Source of the DNA: Burkholderia cepacia GG4
GTDB taxonomy: Bacteria; Pseudomonadota; Gammaproteobacteria; Burkholderiales; Burkholderiaceae
Length of the DNA: 64,000 nt
Assembly (NCBI RefSeq): GCF_000292915.1
Contig: NC_018513.1
Span: 372,001 to 436,000 of the forward strand
Direction of reading: 5' to 3'
In this document: positions 44,366 to 54,469 of the stretch, in pieces
Layout: each line of letters starts with the position of its first letter
Position numbering within the stretch: position 1 is the stretch's first letter
The notes under the pieces: model-generated
Seen by the model: only the letters and a program-made list of their open reading frames with translations
Database searches by the model: none
Told to the model about the DNA's origin: nothing
Program-made: the position numbers and the translations under genes

Positions 44366-46006
44366 ATGCAATACGACTACATCATCGTGGGCGGAGGGTC
44401 GGGCGGGTCGAGCCTCGCCAGCCGCCTCGCCGATGCATGCCCCGACGCGACGATCGCGCTGATCGAGGCCGGCTCGCACACGGAGCGCAACCTGCTGGTC
44501 AACATGCCGGTGGGGATCGCGGCGCTCGTGCCGTTCAAGCTCGGCACGAACTACGGTTACGAGACGGTGCCGCAACCGGGCCTCGGCGGCCGCCGCGGCT
44601 ACCAGCCGCGCGGACGCGGAATGGGTGGCTCGAGCGCGATCAACGCGATGATCTACACGCGCGGCCACCCGGGCGACTACGACGAGTGGGCACAACTCGG
44701 CGCGACGGGCTGGGGCTGGCAGGACGTGCTGCCGTATTTCCGCCGCGCGGAAGGCAACGCGCGCGGTGCCGACGCATGGCACGGCGCGGACGGCCCGTTG
44801 ACGGTGTCCGACCTGCGCTTTCGTAATCCGTTCTCCGAACGATTCATCCAGGCCGCGCATGCGGCCGGCTACCCGCTCAACGACGATTTCAACGGCGCGA
44901 CGCAGGAAGGCGTCGGCTTCTATCAGGTCACGCACCGCGACGGCTCGCGCTGCAGCGTCGCGCGAGCGTACATCTACGGCTGCAACCGGCCGAACCTGCA
45001 CGTGATCACCGATGCGACGGTGCTGCGCGTGGGCTTCGACGGCAAGCGCGCGGTCGGCGTCGCGGTGTCGCGCAACGGACGCGTCGAGACGCTCGGCGCG
45101 CGCGCGGAAGTGATCCTGTCGGCGGGCGCGTTCAATTCGCCGCAACTGCTGATGTGCTCGGGGATCGGTCCGGCGGAGCAGTTGCGCCGGCACGGGATCG
45201 CGGTCGTGCAGGATGCGCCGGACGTCGGCACCAACCTCATCGACCACATCGACTTCATCATCAACACGCGCGTGAATTCGTCGGAGCTGGTCGGCATCTG
45301 CCTGCGCGGGATCGCGAAGATGACGCCGGCGCTCGCACGCTACTTCTCGAGCCGCACGGGGATGATGACGAGCAACGTCGCGGAGGCCGGCGGCTTCATC
45401 AAGAGCGATCCATCGCTCGATCGTCCGGACCTGCAGCTGCATTTCTGCACGGCGCTCGTCGACGACCACAACCGCAAGATGCACTGGGGCTTCGGCTATT
45501 CGCTGCACGTCTGCGCGCTGCGGCCGTTCAGCCGCGGCACGGTTGCGCTCGCGAGCGGCGACGCGCGCGATGCGCCGCTGATCGATCCGCGCTTCTTCAG
45601 CGACACGCGCGACCTCGACCTGCTCGTGCGCGGCGCGCAGGCGATGCGCCGGATCCTGTCGCAGGCGCCGCTCGCGTCGCAGGGCGGGCGCGAGCTGTAC
45701 ACGCGGGCGGACCAGAGCGAAGCCGAGCTGCGCGCGACCATCGTCGCGCACGCCGACACGATCTATCACCCGGTCGGCACCTGCCGGATGGGTTCGGATG
45801 CGCGCGCGGTCGTGGATCCGCAACTGCGCGTGCGGGGCGTCGAAGGATTGCGCGTGGTGGACGCGTCGGTGATGCCGACGCTGATCGGCGGGAACACGAA
45901 TGCGCCGTCGGTGATGATCGGCGAACGCGCGGCGGACTTCATCGTCGCGGCCCGCCGCGGCGGCGTGCCGCGCGGCGAGGCGGCCGCGGCGGTGCACGGC
46001 CGCTGA
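44366..46006 (+). CDS. GMC-family FAD oxidoreductase (alcohol/choline dehydrogenase type)
   Basis: A 546-residue GMC flavoprotein. The FAD-binding VGGGSGGSSLASRL is at the N-terminus. GGSSAINAMIYTRG, the second GMC signature GAFNSPQLLMCSGIG and the C-terminal active site YHPVGTCRMG with GGNTNAPSVMIGE follow. It resembles BetA-type alcohol dehydrogenases, but no bet genes are near, so choline is unlikely to be the substrate. Start at 44366 follows AAGGAGACG. Confidence 0.9.
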   Translation: MQYDYIIVGGGSGGSSLASRLADACPDATIALIEAGSHTERNLLVNMPVGIAALVPFKLGTNYGYETVPQPGLGGRRGYQPRGRGMGGSSAINAMIYTRGHPGDYDEWAQLGATGWGWQDVLPYFRRAEGNARGADAWHGADGPLTVSDLRFRNPFSERFIQAAHAAGYPLNDDFNGATQEGVGFYQVTHRDGSRCSVARAYIYGCNRPNLHVITDATVLRVGFDGKRAVGVAVSRNGRVETLGARAEVILSAGAFNSPQLLMCSGIGPAEQLRRHGIAVVQDAPDVGTNLIDHIDFIINTRVNSSELVGICLRGIAKMTPALARYFSSRTGMMTSNVAEAGGFIKSDPSLDRPDLQLHFCTALVDDHNRKMHWGFGYSLHVCALRPFSRGTVALASGDARDAPLIDPRFFSDTRDLDLLVRGAQAMRRILSQAPLASQGGRELYTRADQSEAELRATIVAHADTIYHPVGTCRMGSDARAVVDPQLRVRGVEGLRVVDASVMPTLIGGNTNAPSVMIGERAADFIVAARRGGVPRGEAAAAVHGR

Positions 46007-46039
46007 GCGGCGCGCACCGGCACGCGACGCACGCGATGC

Positions 46040-47407
46040 TCAGGCGAACGTATCGACGAGGCCCGCGCGGCTCACGATCGCGCCGGCCGCTGCGGATTGC
46101 GCAGCGTCGACCGGTGCATCGACGGTTGACGATCCGGCGCGTGCGCGCGGCGATTGCTGGCCGCCGGCGAAGCGCTGCTGCGGGTTCTGCTGCTGCGAGG
46201 CGAAGCCGCCGTCGCTGACGGTCGCGCTGCCCAGGCCGAGCCCGCCCGCTTCCATCGCTTCGCGCAGCTTCGGCAGCGCGGCTTCCACCGCGTCGCGCAC
46301 CTGCGGGTGCTGCGACACGAACAGCGCGTGCGCGTGGTTGTCGGCGACGCGCAGCACCACCTGCAGCGGGCCGAGGTCCGGCGGGTTCAGCGTCAGCTCG
46401 GCGCTCTGCTGGTGCGCGTTCGACAGGAACACGACCTTCTGGCTCAGTGCGTCGGTCCAGTCGGCGGTGCCGACATGCGGCGCCAGCACATGCGTGTTGG
46501 CTGCTGCGATCGTGTTCGCGACGGGCGCTGCCTGCTGGTTCGCTTGTGCGGCTGCCGCAGCCGCAGCCGTTGTGGCGGCCGCGACCGACGCGTCGGCGGT
46601 GGGGCTGGCGGCTTCTTCGGTCGCCGCGAATGCATGCTGCGCGGCGGGCTGGCCGGGTGCGCCGGGCTGCAGCGCCTGCGCGGCGGCCTGCGTGGGCGTC
46701 TGCTGCGCGGCGAGTGCGCCTTTCGCGTCGGCGAGCGTGTGATCGAAGGTCGGGACTTTCGGCGTCAGCGGTGCGGCGGTGGCCGATGCGGAAAGCGTCG
46801 CCGCCGGTGCTGCCGCGCCCGTCGCGGGCATCGCGATCGCCCCAGAGCCGCCGGTCAGCTTCGCAAGCGCCGTCGGCAGCGCGTCGCGGCCCGACGCCGG
46901 CACGGCCGGCTCGGCGGCCGCGTCCTTGCCTGCATGACCGGTCAGCGCGGCCGTGGCATCCGGCTGGCCGGATAAGGCCGTCGTTTGCGCGGCGGCGGCG
47001 GCAGCGGTGGCGGCATCGGCGCTGGCCGGTGCCGCATCGTTCATGCGCGCCTGCAGTTGTGCCTGCACGGCGGCTGCCGCGGCGAGCGCGGCGGCATCGG
47101 GATTGGCGGTGGTGGCGTTTGCGTCGTCGGTCGACTTGTCGTCGTCGGTGCCGGACGGCTTCGTGCCGGCGGCCGGCGTCGACGCTGCCTGCTTCGATGT
47201 GACGTCGGGATTGCCGGCGTTCGCTGCGTCATGCCGCGTGACGATGCTTTGCTTCAGCGTCTGCGCGAACGGCACGGCCGCCGCGCCGGGTGCGGCATCG
47301 TTGCCGGCGGACGGGGTGGCGGCGCTGGACGAACCGGCGTCGCGGACGGCCTTGAGTGCGGCGCCGGCGGTGTCGAGCAGCGCGCCGAGCAGGGGCAGGG
47401 GAGGCAT
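46040..47407 (-). CDS. fliK: Flagellar hook-length control protein FliK
   Basis: A 455-residue FliK, the ruler that sets hook length and switches export specificity. A long low-complexity Ala/Thr/Pro-rich N-terminal part is followed by the folded C-terminal domain with the hallmark LTLNPPDLGPLQVVLRV near residue 355. Start at 47407 (MPPLPLLGALLDT). It is the last gene of fliFGHIJK, 31 bases after fliJ, and convergent with the GMC gene. Confidence 0.92.
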   Translation of the reverse strand: MPPLPLLGALLDTAGAALKAVRDAGSSSAATPSAGNDAAPGAAAVPFAQTLKQSIVTRHDAANAGNPDVTSKQAASTPAAGTKPSGTDDDKSTDDANATTANPDAAALAAAAAVQAQLQARMNDAAPASADAATAAAAAAQTTALSGQPDATAALTGHAGKDAAAEPAVPASGRDALPTALAKLTGGSGAIAMPATGAAAPAATLSASATAAPLTPKVPTFDHTLADAKGALAAQQTPTQAAAQALQPGAPGQPAAQHAFAATEEAASPTADASVAAATTAAAAAAAQANQQAAPVANTIAAANTHVLAPHVGTADWTDALSQKVVFLSNAHQQSAELTLNPPDLGPLQVVLRVADNHAHALFVSQHPQVRDAVEAALPKLREAMEAGGLGLGSATVSDGGFASQQQNPQQRFAGGQQSPRARAGSSTVDAPVDAAQSAAAGAIVSRAGLVDTFA

Positions 47408-47438
47408 GACGATTCTCTCGTTCGAAAGCGGTGGGCGG

Positions 47439-47897
47439 TTACGCCGATCGGGCCGCGTCGGCCCGCATGCGCAGGATCTTCGCGGCGTGCTCGTCGGCAT
47501 CGCGCTGCTCGCGCTTCGCGGCGCGCTGCGCTTCCTGCGCGACACCGCGCGCCTGCAGGATTTCGTATGAGCCGACGGTGCGCTTCTTCTGTTGCCAGTT
47601 CGGGCGTGCCTCGTCGATGCGCACTTCGGCTGCGGCCAGCACGTTGCGCTGCTGCACGATTGCCGCGTCGAGCGTATCGATGAACGCCTGGAAATTGCGC
47701 AAGTTGCCGGCCGGCATCCCGTGCTGCGCGGACTGCGCGAAGCGCGCGTGGTATTCGTCGCGATAGCGCAGCAGTGCGTCGAGCTGGTCGGCGGCCGCGC
47801 TGCGGTCGCGCTGCGCGGTGCCGAGCTGCTTCGCGGCCGTGTCGAGGTCTTCCTGCGCACGGTCGAGCAGCAGTTGAAGGGGAAAGCCGTGTGCCAT
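47439..47897 (-). CDS. fliJ: Flagellar export chaperone/rod FliJ
   Basis: FliJ, 152 residues, almost entirely a coiled coil (heptad-rich from DLDTAAKQLGTAQRD to the end) that enters the FliI hexamer and helps drive export. Start at 47897, five bases after fliI. Confidence 0.92.
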   Translation of the reverse strand: MAHGFPLQLLLDRAQEDLDTAAKQLGTAQRDRSAAADQLDALLRYRDEYHARFAQSAQHGMPAGNLRNFQAFIDTLDAAIVQQRNVLAAAEVRIDEARPNWQQKKRTVGSYEILQARGVAQEAQRAAKREQRDADEHAAKILRMRADAARSA

Positions 47898-47902
47898 CGG
47901 GA

Positions 47903-49444
47903 TCAGCCTCCGTGTACGTCGAACAGGGCATCGAGCGCGTCCAGACTCGACGCGAACGGCGCGCATTCGCGAAAGCCCTGTTGCAGGAACGCCTCGATGC
48001 GCGGATAGAGCGCGATCGCGCGGTCGAGCTGGGCGTCGCGGCCGGGCGCATAGGCGCCGACCGCGATCAGGTCGCGATTGCGCTGGTAGCGCGACAGCAT
48101 CTGCTTGAAGTGCCGCACGCGGTCGAGATGCGTTTCGTCGATCAGCGCGGTCATCGCGCGGCTGATCGATGCCTCGATGTCGATCGCCGGATAGTGACCG
48201 GCCTCGGCGAGCGCGCGTGACAGCACGATGTGGCCGTCGAGGATCGCGCGCGCCGAATCGGCGATCGGGTCCTGCTGGTCGTCGCCTTCGGTCAGCACCG
48301 TGTAGAACGCGGTGATCGAACCGCCGCCCTCGGGCCCGTTGCCGGTGCGCTCGACGAGCGCGGGCAGCTTGGCGAACACCGATGGCGGATAGCCCTTGGT
48401 CGCGGGCGGCTCGCCGATCGCGAGCGCGATCTCGCGCTGCGCCATCGCGTAGCGCGTCAGCGAATCCATCAGCAGCAGCACGTGCTTGCCCTGGTCGCGG
48501 AAATACTCGGCGAGCGAGGTCGCGTAGGCCGCGCCCTGCATCCGCAGCAGCGGCGACACGTCGGCCGGCGCCGCGACGACGACCGAGCGCGCGAGTCCGT
48601 CCTCGCCGAGGATCTGCTCGATGAATTCCTTCACTTCGCGGCCGCGTTCGCCGATCAGCCCGATCACGATCACTTCCGCGCTGGTGTAGCGCGCCATCGT
48701 GCCGAGCAGCACCGACTTGCCGACGCCGGAGCCGGCGAACAGGCCCATCCGCTGCCCGCGGCCGACGGTGAGCAGCGCGTTGATCGCGCGCACGCCGACG
48801 TCGAGCACGTGGTGGATCGGTTCGCGATCGAGCGGGTTGATCGACGGCGCCGACAGCGGCGCGTCGACCTTCGACGCGAGCGGGCCCAGGCCGTCGAGCG
48901 GGCGGCCCGACGCATCGACGACGCGTCCGAGCATTTCCCAGCCGACCGGCAGCCGCTTCGCGCCGGCGAGCGGATCGGCAACGGGCGCGCTTTCCAGCGG
49001 CCACACGCGCGCGCCGGGCAAGACGCCTGCGACGTCGGTGGTCGGCATCAGGAACAGGCGATCGCCGGAGAAGCCGACGACTTCCGCTTCCGCGTGCGGC
49101 AGCGTGCTGCCGGGCGGCAATTCGATCGTGCATTCGGCGCCGACCGACAGGCGCAGCCCGATCGCCTCGAGCACGAGGCCCGCCGCGCGCGTGAGGCGCC
49201 CGCACGGCCGCAGCGGCAGCGCGCGGTGGCTGCGCGCTGCCAGCCCGTTCAGGTGCGTGCGCCAGTGTGCGAGATGCGGGTTGTGCGGCGCGCGCGGCGC
49301 ATCGCCGCAAGCGCTCGCCGCGTGCGGGGTGGCGCCGTGTGCGCTGTCAGGCCCGCTGTCGGGGCCGAACGACGCGAGCGCGAGTTCGCGCTCGAGCGGC
49401 GTCATCCCGTCGTGCAGGATCGATTCGGGCGTGGGCGTCACCAT
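47903..49444 (-). CDS. fliI: Flagellum-specific ATPase FliI
   Basis: FliI, 513 residues, the export ATPase of the flagellar type III system. Walker [12 protein letters not shown], Walker B region [17 protein letters not shown], and [18 protein letters not shown] are canonical. The N-terminal extension of about 60 residues before the beta-barrel domain is longer than in enterics. The ATG at 49444 overlaps fliH by seven bases; a later Met ([10 protein letters not shown]) is an alternative. Confidence 0.96.
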   Translation of the reverse strand: MVTPTPESILHDGMTPLERELALASFGPDSGPDSAHGATPHAASACGDAPRAPHNPHLAHWRTHLNGLAARSHRALPLRPCGRLTRAAGLVLEAIGLRLSVGAECTIELPPGSTLPHAEAEVVGFSGDRLFLMPTTDVAGVLPGARVWPLESAPVADPLAGAKRLPVGWEMLGRVVDASGRPLDGLGPLASKVDAPLSAPSINPLDREPIHHVLDVGVRAINALLTVGRGQRMGLFAGSGVGKSVLLGTMARYTSAEVIVIGLIGERGREVKEFIEQILGEDGLARSVVVAAPADVSPLLRMQGAAYATSLAEYFRDQGKHVLLLMDSLTRYAMAQREIALAIGEPPATKGYPPSVFAKLPALVERTGNGPEGGGSITAFYTVLTEGDDQQDPIADSARAILDGHIVLSRALAEAGHYPAIDIEASISRAMTALIDETHLDRVRHFKQMLSRYQRNRDLIAVGAYAPGRDAQLDRAIALYPRIEAFLQQGFRECAPFASSLDALDALFDVHGG

Positions 49445-50121
49445 GCGCTCACCTTGCCGATCGCGGCGGCGACGCGCTGCCAGCGGGTGGGCAGCGTCGC
49501 GTCGACCTCGCCCGTCGCTGCGTGCGCGCGGCAGCCGCCGCGCTCGATCGTCGCGTCGGTGCGTACGTTCCAGCCGAGCGTATCGAGATCGTCCTGCAGA
49601 TAGGCTTCGACGACGGGCAGGTCGGCCGGATTGACCGCGAGATGCGGCGTGCCGGACAACGCCGGCTCGGCACCGAGCACGTCGCGCACGGCCGCGACGA
49701 GCGCGGCGGGATCGTGTTTCACGTGCTGGCGCACGACCTGCTGCGCGATGTCGAGCGCGAGCTGCGCGAGGTCGGCCGCGAGATCGTGCTCGGCGCTCGA
49801 CACGGCTTCGCGGAACGATGCGGCGAGCGCCGCGAGCTGCGCGGCCTGTTCGCGCGCTTCGGCCTGGCCGGCCTTGAAGCCCTGTTCGCGGCCCTGGTCG
49901 AAGCCGGCCTGGTAGCCGCGCGCCTGGCCTTCGACGTGACCGGCCGCATGGCCCTCGGCATGTGCTGAGTCGCGCACGCGCTGCAGGTCCTTTGCGAGCG
50001 CAGCGGCGGTCGCTGCCGCGTGGTCGGGCGGCGGCGGGGGCGGCGGCGGATCGAACGACGCCATCTCCCACCGCTGGTACGCGGTGAGGGTGCCGGCGCG
50101 GTCGCGCGGGGAATCAGACAT
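49438..50121 (-). CDS. fliH: Flagellar assembly protein FliH
   Basis: FliH, 227 residues, the negative regulator and partner of FliI. It has a Pro-rich stretch (eight prolines near residue 25), then the Gly-xxx-Gly-type helical repeats ([20 protein letters not shown]), then a C-terminal domain. Overlaps fliG by eight bases and fliI by seven. Confidence 0.94.
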   Translation of the reverse strand: MSDSPRDRAGTLTAYQRWEMASFDPPPPPPPPDHAAATAAALAKDLQRVRDSAHAEGHAAGHVEGQARGYQAGFDQGREQGFKAGQAEAREQAAQLAALAASFREAVSSAEHDLAADLAQLALDIAQQVVRQHVKHDPAALVAAVRDVLGAEPALSGTPHLAVNPADLPVVEAYLQDDLDTLGWNVRTDATIERGGCRAHAATGEVDATLPTRWQRVAAAIGKVSAW

Positions 50122-51109
50122 AGGCGTCTTCCGCCTTGCCGCCGATCACGACCTGGCCGCTCTCGGCGAGATTGCGGACGATCTGCAGGATGCGGCGCTG
50201 CTGCGTCTCGACTTCGGACACGCGTACCGGGCCGCGCGCGTCGAGATCCTCGGCGAGCAGTTCGGCCGCGCGTTGCGACATGTTCGCGAGGAACTTCTGG
50301 CGCAGCGCGGGCGGCGCGCCCTTCAGCGCGATGATCAGCGTTTCCGACTCGACTTCCTTCAGCACCATCTGGATCGCGCGATCCTCGAGGTCGAGCAGGT
50401 TCTCGAACACGAACATCTGGTCGACGATCTTCTGCGCGAGATCGGCATCGTACTGGCGCACGCTTTCGAGCACGCCCTCTTCATGATTGCTCGTCATGAA
50501 GTTCAGGATCTCTGCCGCGGTGCGGATGCCGCCCATCGGGCTGCGCTTCAGGTTGTCGCTGCCGGACAGCAGGCCGGTCAGCACGTCGTCGAGCTCGCGC
50601 AGCGCGGCCGGCTGGATGCCGTCGAGCGTCGCGATCCGCAGCATCACGTCGTTGCGCAGCCGGTCGCTGAAGCACGACGCGATCTCGGAGGCCTGGTCGC
50701 GGTCGAGGTGCACGAGGATCGTCGCGATGATCTGCGGATGCTCGTTCTTGATCAGCTCGGCGACCGCGCCCGAGTCCATCCACTTCAGGCCCTCGATGCC
50801 GCTCGTGTCGCTGCCCTGCAGGATGCGGTCGATCAGCACGCCGGCCTTGTCCTCGCCGAGCGCCTTCGTCAGCACCGAGCGGATGTACTCGCTCGAATCC
50901 AGCGACAGCGCGGTGTGCTCCTCGGCTTCCTTGACGAAGTCCTGCAGCACGTCGTCGACCTGCTCGCGCGTGACGTTCTTCAGCGCGGCCATCGCGGCGC
51001 CGATCTTCTGCACCTCGCGCGGCGCGAGGAACTTGAATACTTCAGCGGCCTCTTCCTCGCCGATCGACATCAGCAGCAGCGCGCTCTTGGTCAGGCCTTC
51101 AGCGTTCAT
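50114..51109 (-). CDS. fliG: Flagellar motor switch protein FliG
   Basis: FliG, 331 residues, the C-ring protein that contacts the stator. It has a conserved N-terminal [16 protein letters not shown], the middle-domain EHPQ motif in [13 protein letters not shown], and the charged torque helix region near [18 protein letters not shown]. Overlaps the fliF 3' end by 11 bases. Confidence 0.97.
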   Translation of the reverse strand: MNAEGLTKSALLLMSIGEEEAAEVFKFLAPREVQKIGAAMAALKNVTREQVDDVLQDFVKEAEEHTALSLDSSEYIRSVLTKALGEDKAGVLIDRILQGSDTSGIEGLKWMDSGAVAELIKNEHPQIIATILVHLDRDQASEIASCFSDRLRNDVMLRIATLDGIQPAALRELDDVLTGLLSGSDNLKRSPMGGIRTAAEILNFMTSNHEEGVLESVRQYDADLAQKIVDQMFVFENLLDLEDRAIQMVLKEVESETLIIALKGAPPALRQKFLANMSQRAAELLAEDLDARGPVRVSEVETQQRRILQIVRNLAESGQVVIGGKAEDAYV

Positions 51110-52853
51110 CGGACACCCAGTTCTTCACGACGGTGGCGACGATCTTCGGATCCTGGCGGGCGATCGTGCGCGCGTAGTCGAGGTTGCGTTCGTAGCGGTG
51201 CTTCTCGTTCTCGAAGCCGAGCAGCAGCGGATCGGGCTCGCCGGCCTTGTCCGGCGAGGGCAGGCCGTCGAGCGCGACCGGATCGCTCGGCGCCGCGAGC
51301 GCCGGTGCGGCGGGCTGGGGCGGCGGGAACGCGCGGCGCATCGCCGGGCGCACGAACATGAAGTAGAGCGCCGCCGCGGCCGCCGCGACGCCGAGCCACT
51401 TCGCGGCTTCCTTCGCCATCTCGATCATGTCCGGCTGGCGCCACCACGGCAGGTCGGCGTACGGGTCGTTCACGGTCGAGAACGCGCTGTTCACGACGTT
51501 CACCGAGTCGCCGCGCTTCTCGTCGTAGCCCATCGCGTCCTTCACGAGCTGCTCGATCTGCGCGAGCTTCGCGGGCGGCAGCGGCTGCATCGTCACGTGG
51601 CCCTTCGCGTCGGCGACCGGCTGGTAGTTGACGACGACGGCGACCGACAGCCGCTTCACGCTGCCCATCGGCTGTTCGACATGGCGGATCGTCTTGTCGA
51701 GCTCGTAGTTGGTCGTCTGGTCCTTGCGGTCGCTGACGGGCGTCGACTGCGGCCCGGTCTGGCCGTTGCCCGCGACGATCGGCGCGGAGGCCGGCTGCGG
51801 CGGCGTGTTCGACAGCGCGCCCGGCACGCCCGAGGCGCCGCCCTGCGCGAGCTCGGTCGCGCTGCTGGTCTGCTGGCTGCGGATCGCGGTCTGCTGGGGC
51901 GTGCCGTTCGGGCCGTAGCTTTCCGAGGTCTGCTCGAGCTTCGAGAAATCGACGTCCGCGCTGACCTGCGAGCGCGCGTTGCCGGTGCCGAAGATCGGCG
52001 CGAGGATCGCGTCGATGCGCTTCTGCGTGTTGCGCTCGACCTGTTGCACGTACTTGAGCTGGCTCGCGTCGAGGCCGGACGCCGAGGCGGACTGCGTCAG
52101 CAGGTTGCCGTCCTGGTCGACGATCGTCACGTTCTTCGCGGGCATGTCGGGCACACCGGACGACACCATCCGCGTGATCGCCTGCACCTGGCCCTCGTCG
52201 AGCACGCGGCCCGGGTAGAGGTCGACGAACACCGACGCGCTCGGCGCTTCCTTGTCGCGCACGAACACCGACGGCTTCGGGATCGCGAGATGCACGCGCG
52301 CGCCGCGCACCGCGTTGATCGATTCGATCGTGCGTTGCAGCTCGCCTTCGAGCGCGCGCTGGTAATTCACCTGCTCGGCGAACTGGCTGATGCCGAATTT
52401 CTGGTTGTCCATCAGCTCGAAGCCGACCGAGCCGCCCTTGGGCAGGCCCATCGCGGCGAGCTTCAGGCGCGTCTCATGCACCTGGCTCGACGGCACGAGG
52501 ATCGCGCCGCCGGCATCGGCGAACTTGTAGGGAACGTTTGCCTGCTGGAGCGCGGTGATGATCGCGCCGCCGTCGCGGTCCGACAGGTTGCTGTACAGCA
52601 CGCGGTAGTCGGGCGCGCGGCTCCACAGCACGAGCGCGGTGATCGCGGCGATCGCGAACGCGACGGCGATCACGAACGGCAGCTTCGGGTTGCCCTTCAT
52701 GCGCGAGATGCCGGGAATCCGTTCCGCGAAGCCGCCGAACCCGAAGTCTGCGCCCGCGCCCGGCAACGCGGCGGCCGCGGTGGCGCCTGGCACCGGGCTG
52801 GCGAGGCCCGTGCGGGCGTCGGGGTTGATCAGCGAGTTGGCCTGCGAATCCAT
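51099..52853 (-). CDS. fliF: Flagellar MS-ring protein FliF
   Basis: FliF, 584 residues, forms the MS ring. It has two transmembrane helices (near residue 70, [18 protein letters not shown], and near residue 475), ring-building motifs between them ([35 protein letters not shown]), and a cytoplasmic tail that binds FliG. First gene of the minus-strand operon; divergent from fliE with 249 bases between. Confidence 0.96.
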   Translation of the reverse strand: MDSQANSLINPDARTGLASPVPGATAAAALPGAGADFGFGGFAERIPGISRMKGNPKLPFVIAVAFAIAAITALVLWSRAPDYRVLYSNLSDRDGGAIITALQQANVPYKFADAGGAILVPSSQVHETRLKLAAMGLPKGGSVGFELMDNQKFGISQFAEQVNYQRALEGELQRTIESINAVRGARVHLAIPKPSVFVRDKEAPSASVFVDLYPGRVLDEGQVQAITRMVSSGVPDMPAKNVTIVDQDGNLLTQSASASGLDASQLKYVQQVERNTQKRIDAILAPIFGTGNARSQVSADVDFSKLEQTSESYGPNGTPQQTAIRSQQTSSATELAQGGASGVPGALSNTPPQPASAPIVAGNGQTGPQSTPVSDRKDQTTNYELDKTIRHVEQPMGSVKRLSVAVVVNYQPVADAKGHVTMQPLPPAKLAQIEQLVKDAMGYDEKRGDSVNVVNSAFSTVNDPYADLPWWRQPDMIEMAKEAAKWLGVAAAAAALYFMFVRPAMRRAFPPPQPAAPALAAPSDPVALDGLPSPDKAGEPDPLLLGFENEKHRYERNLDYARTIARQDPKIVATVVKNWVSDER

Positions 52854-53102
52854 GCGTGGAGTTTCTCCGGAGCGGGACGACTGAGCCGCTCGGACGAGCG
52901 GACGGACAATGACACGATGCGATTATCGGGATCCGGGCGGCACTCCGATCGACCGAAAAGAGCGGGGTTTCCCCCGTACTTTCGCGGCTTTGGCGCGCGG
53001 CACGCTGCTATCCTTTTTCGCGATCCGGCATGGTGCGCGTCGTGCGGCGCCGGCGGAAACGCCCGGTACGTCCGGGTCTCTACTCTTATGTCTGGGGACA
53101 GC

Positions 53103-53447
53103 ATGGCTGCCAACGTCAGCGGAATCGGTTCGGTGTTGCAACAGATGCAGGCGATGGCTGCGCAGGCGTCCGGCGGGGTCGCGAGCCCGGCGGCGGCGCT
53201 CGCCGGCTCGGGCGCCGCGACGGCCGGCACGTTCGCGAGCGCGATGAAGGCGTCACTCGACAAGATCAGCGGCGACCAGCAGCACGCGCTCGGCGAGGCG
53301 CAGGCATTCGAGGTTGGCGCGGCGAACGTGTCGCTGAACGACGTGATGGTCGACATGCAGAAGGCCAATATCGGCTTCCAGTTCGGGCTCCAGGTCCGCA
53401 ACAAGCTGGTGAGCGCTTACAACGACATCATGCAGATGTCGGTGTGA
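53103..53447 (+). CDS. fliE: Flagellar hook-basal body protein FliE
   Basis: FliE, 114 residues, links the MS ring to the rod. It has the conserved C-terminal [19 protein letters not shown] and [17 protein letters not shown]. Start at 53103 follows GGGGA; an in-frame ATG five codons upstream is possible. Confidence 0.94.
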   Translation: MAANVSGIGSVLQQMQAMAAQASGGVASPAAALAGSGAATAGTFASAMKASLDKISGDQQHALGEAQAFEVGAANVSLNDVMVDMQKANIGFQFGLQVRNKLVSAYNDIMQMSV

Positions 53448-53528
53448 CGCGACGGGCACCCGGCGACAGGCATCTGGCGACGGGCATCCCGAGGGCGGCT
53501 TGCCGGCCGGGCCGGCGGCCCGTGTGTC

Positions 53529-53555
53529 TAAAGCTTTTCAATTCCCTTCCGATAA
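53529..53555 (+). promoter_or_regulatory. Sigma-28 (FliA) promoter for fliST
   Basis: TAAAGCTT (53529-53536), 11 bases, then TCCGATAA (53548-53555): near-perfect match to the class 3 flagellar promoter TAAAGTTT-N11-GCCGATAA, 75 bases ahead of fliS. Confidence 0.9.
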
Positions 53556-53629
53556 CTCCGGAACAAGGTGGCGTCGTGCAATGCAGGGCGGCGGCTACCG
53601 CATAGCCAACGCATCACAAGGAGAAGCGC

Positions 53630-54064
53630 ATGTTTTCCCCAGGACACGCTGGAGCCAGTGCGTACGCGCGTGTCGGCGTCGAGACGGGGGTGATGGGCGC
53701 CTCCCCGCACCGGCTGATCGCGATGCTGTACCAGGGCGCGCGGCAGGCGATCGCGCTCGCGCGCATGCAATTGCAGCAGGGCAACGCGCCGGCGCGCGGT
53801 GAAGCGATCGGCAAGGCGATCGACATCGTCGAGAGCGGCCTGCAGGCTTCGCTGAACCGCGACGTGGGCGGCGAGATCGCCGGGCGCCTCGATGCGCTGT
53901 ATGCGTATATCGGCCGGCGCCTGCTCCAGGCCAACGCGCAGGCGAGCGACGCGATGCTGGTCGAGGTCGACGGGTTGCTGGCGACGCTCGAGGAAGCGTG
54001 GACGGGCATCGCGCCGGAAGTCGCGCGGATCGCCGCGCAACAGGCGGCGGACGCGGCGCGATGA
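53630..54064 (+). CDS. fliS: Flagellin export chaperone FliS
   Basis: FliS, 144 residues, holds flagellin unfolded before export. It has the typical start AYARVGVETGVMGASPHRLIAMLYQGA and a helical bundle. Its stop overlaps the fliT start by four bases. Driven by the sigma-28 promoter upstream. Confidence 0.94.
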   Translation: MFSPGHAGASAYARVGVETGVMGASPHRLIAMLYQGARQAIALARMQLQQGNAPARGEAIGKAIDIVESGLQASLNRDVGGEIAGRLDALYAYIGRRLLQANAQASDAMLVEVDGLLATLEEAWTGIAPEVARIAAQQAADAAR

Positions 54065-54393
54065 ATCTCAAGGCCGAATACTTCGCTCGCTACGAGGCGC
54101 TCGCAGCCGTGTCGGGCCGGATGCTGTGCGCCGCGCGCAGTGCCGACTGGGCCGCGCTGCCGGAGTTGCAGGCCGAATTCCTGCGGCTCGTCGACGGGTT
54201 GAAGGAGGCCGATCCGGGCGTGGCGCTCGACGAATCGGACCTCGGCCGCAAGCTTGCCCTGATCCGCCGCATTCTCGCCGACGACGCCGCGATCCGCGAT
54301 CTCGCGAGCCCGGAAGTCGCGCGGCTGTCCGCGCTGTTCGAGGCGCGGCGCTCGACCAAGGTATTGGCCGATCTCTACCGCGCGCGCGGGTAG
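54061..54393 (+). CDS. fliT: FliT-like flagellar protein
   Basis: A 110-residue helical protein in the fliT position (MNLKAEYFARYEALAAVSGRML), coupled to fliS by an ATGA overlap. FliT-type proteins are FliD chaperones and, in some species, regulators. Sequence similarity is weak; the call rests on size, helical content and position. Confidence 0.8.
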   Translation: MNLKAEYFARYEALAAVSGRMLCAARSADWAALPELQAEFLRLVDGLKEADPGVALDESDLGRKLALIRRILADDAAIRDLASPEVARLSALFEARRSTKVLADLYRARG

Positions 54394-54469
54394 TGCCCGT
54401 TTGCCGGGGGCGGTGGTGGCCGTGTGCCCGGATTCGCAACGAAGTGGCTGAGGTGAGCAGGCTCCGATC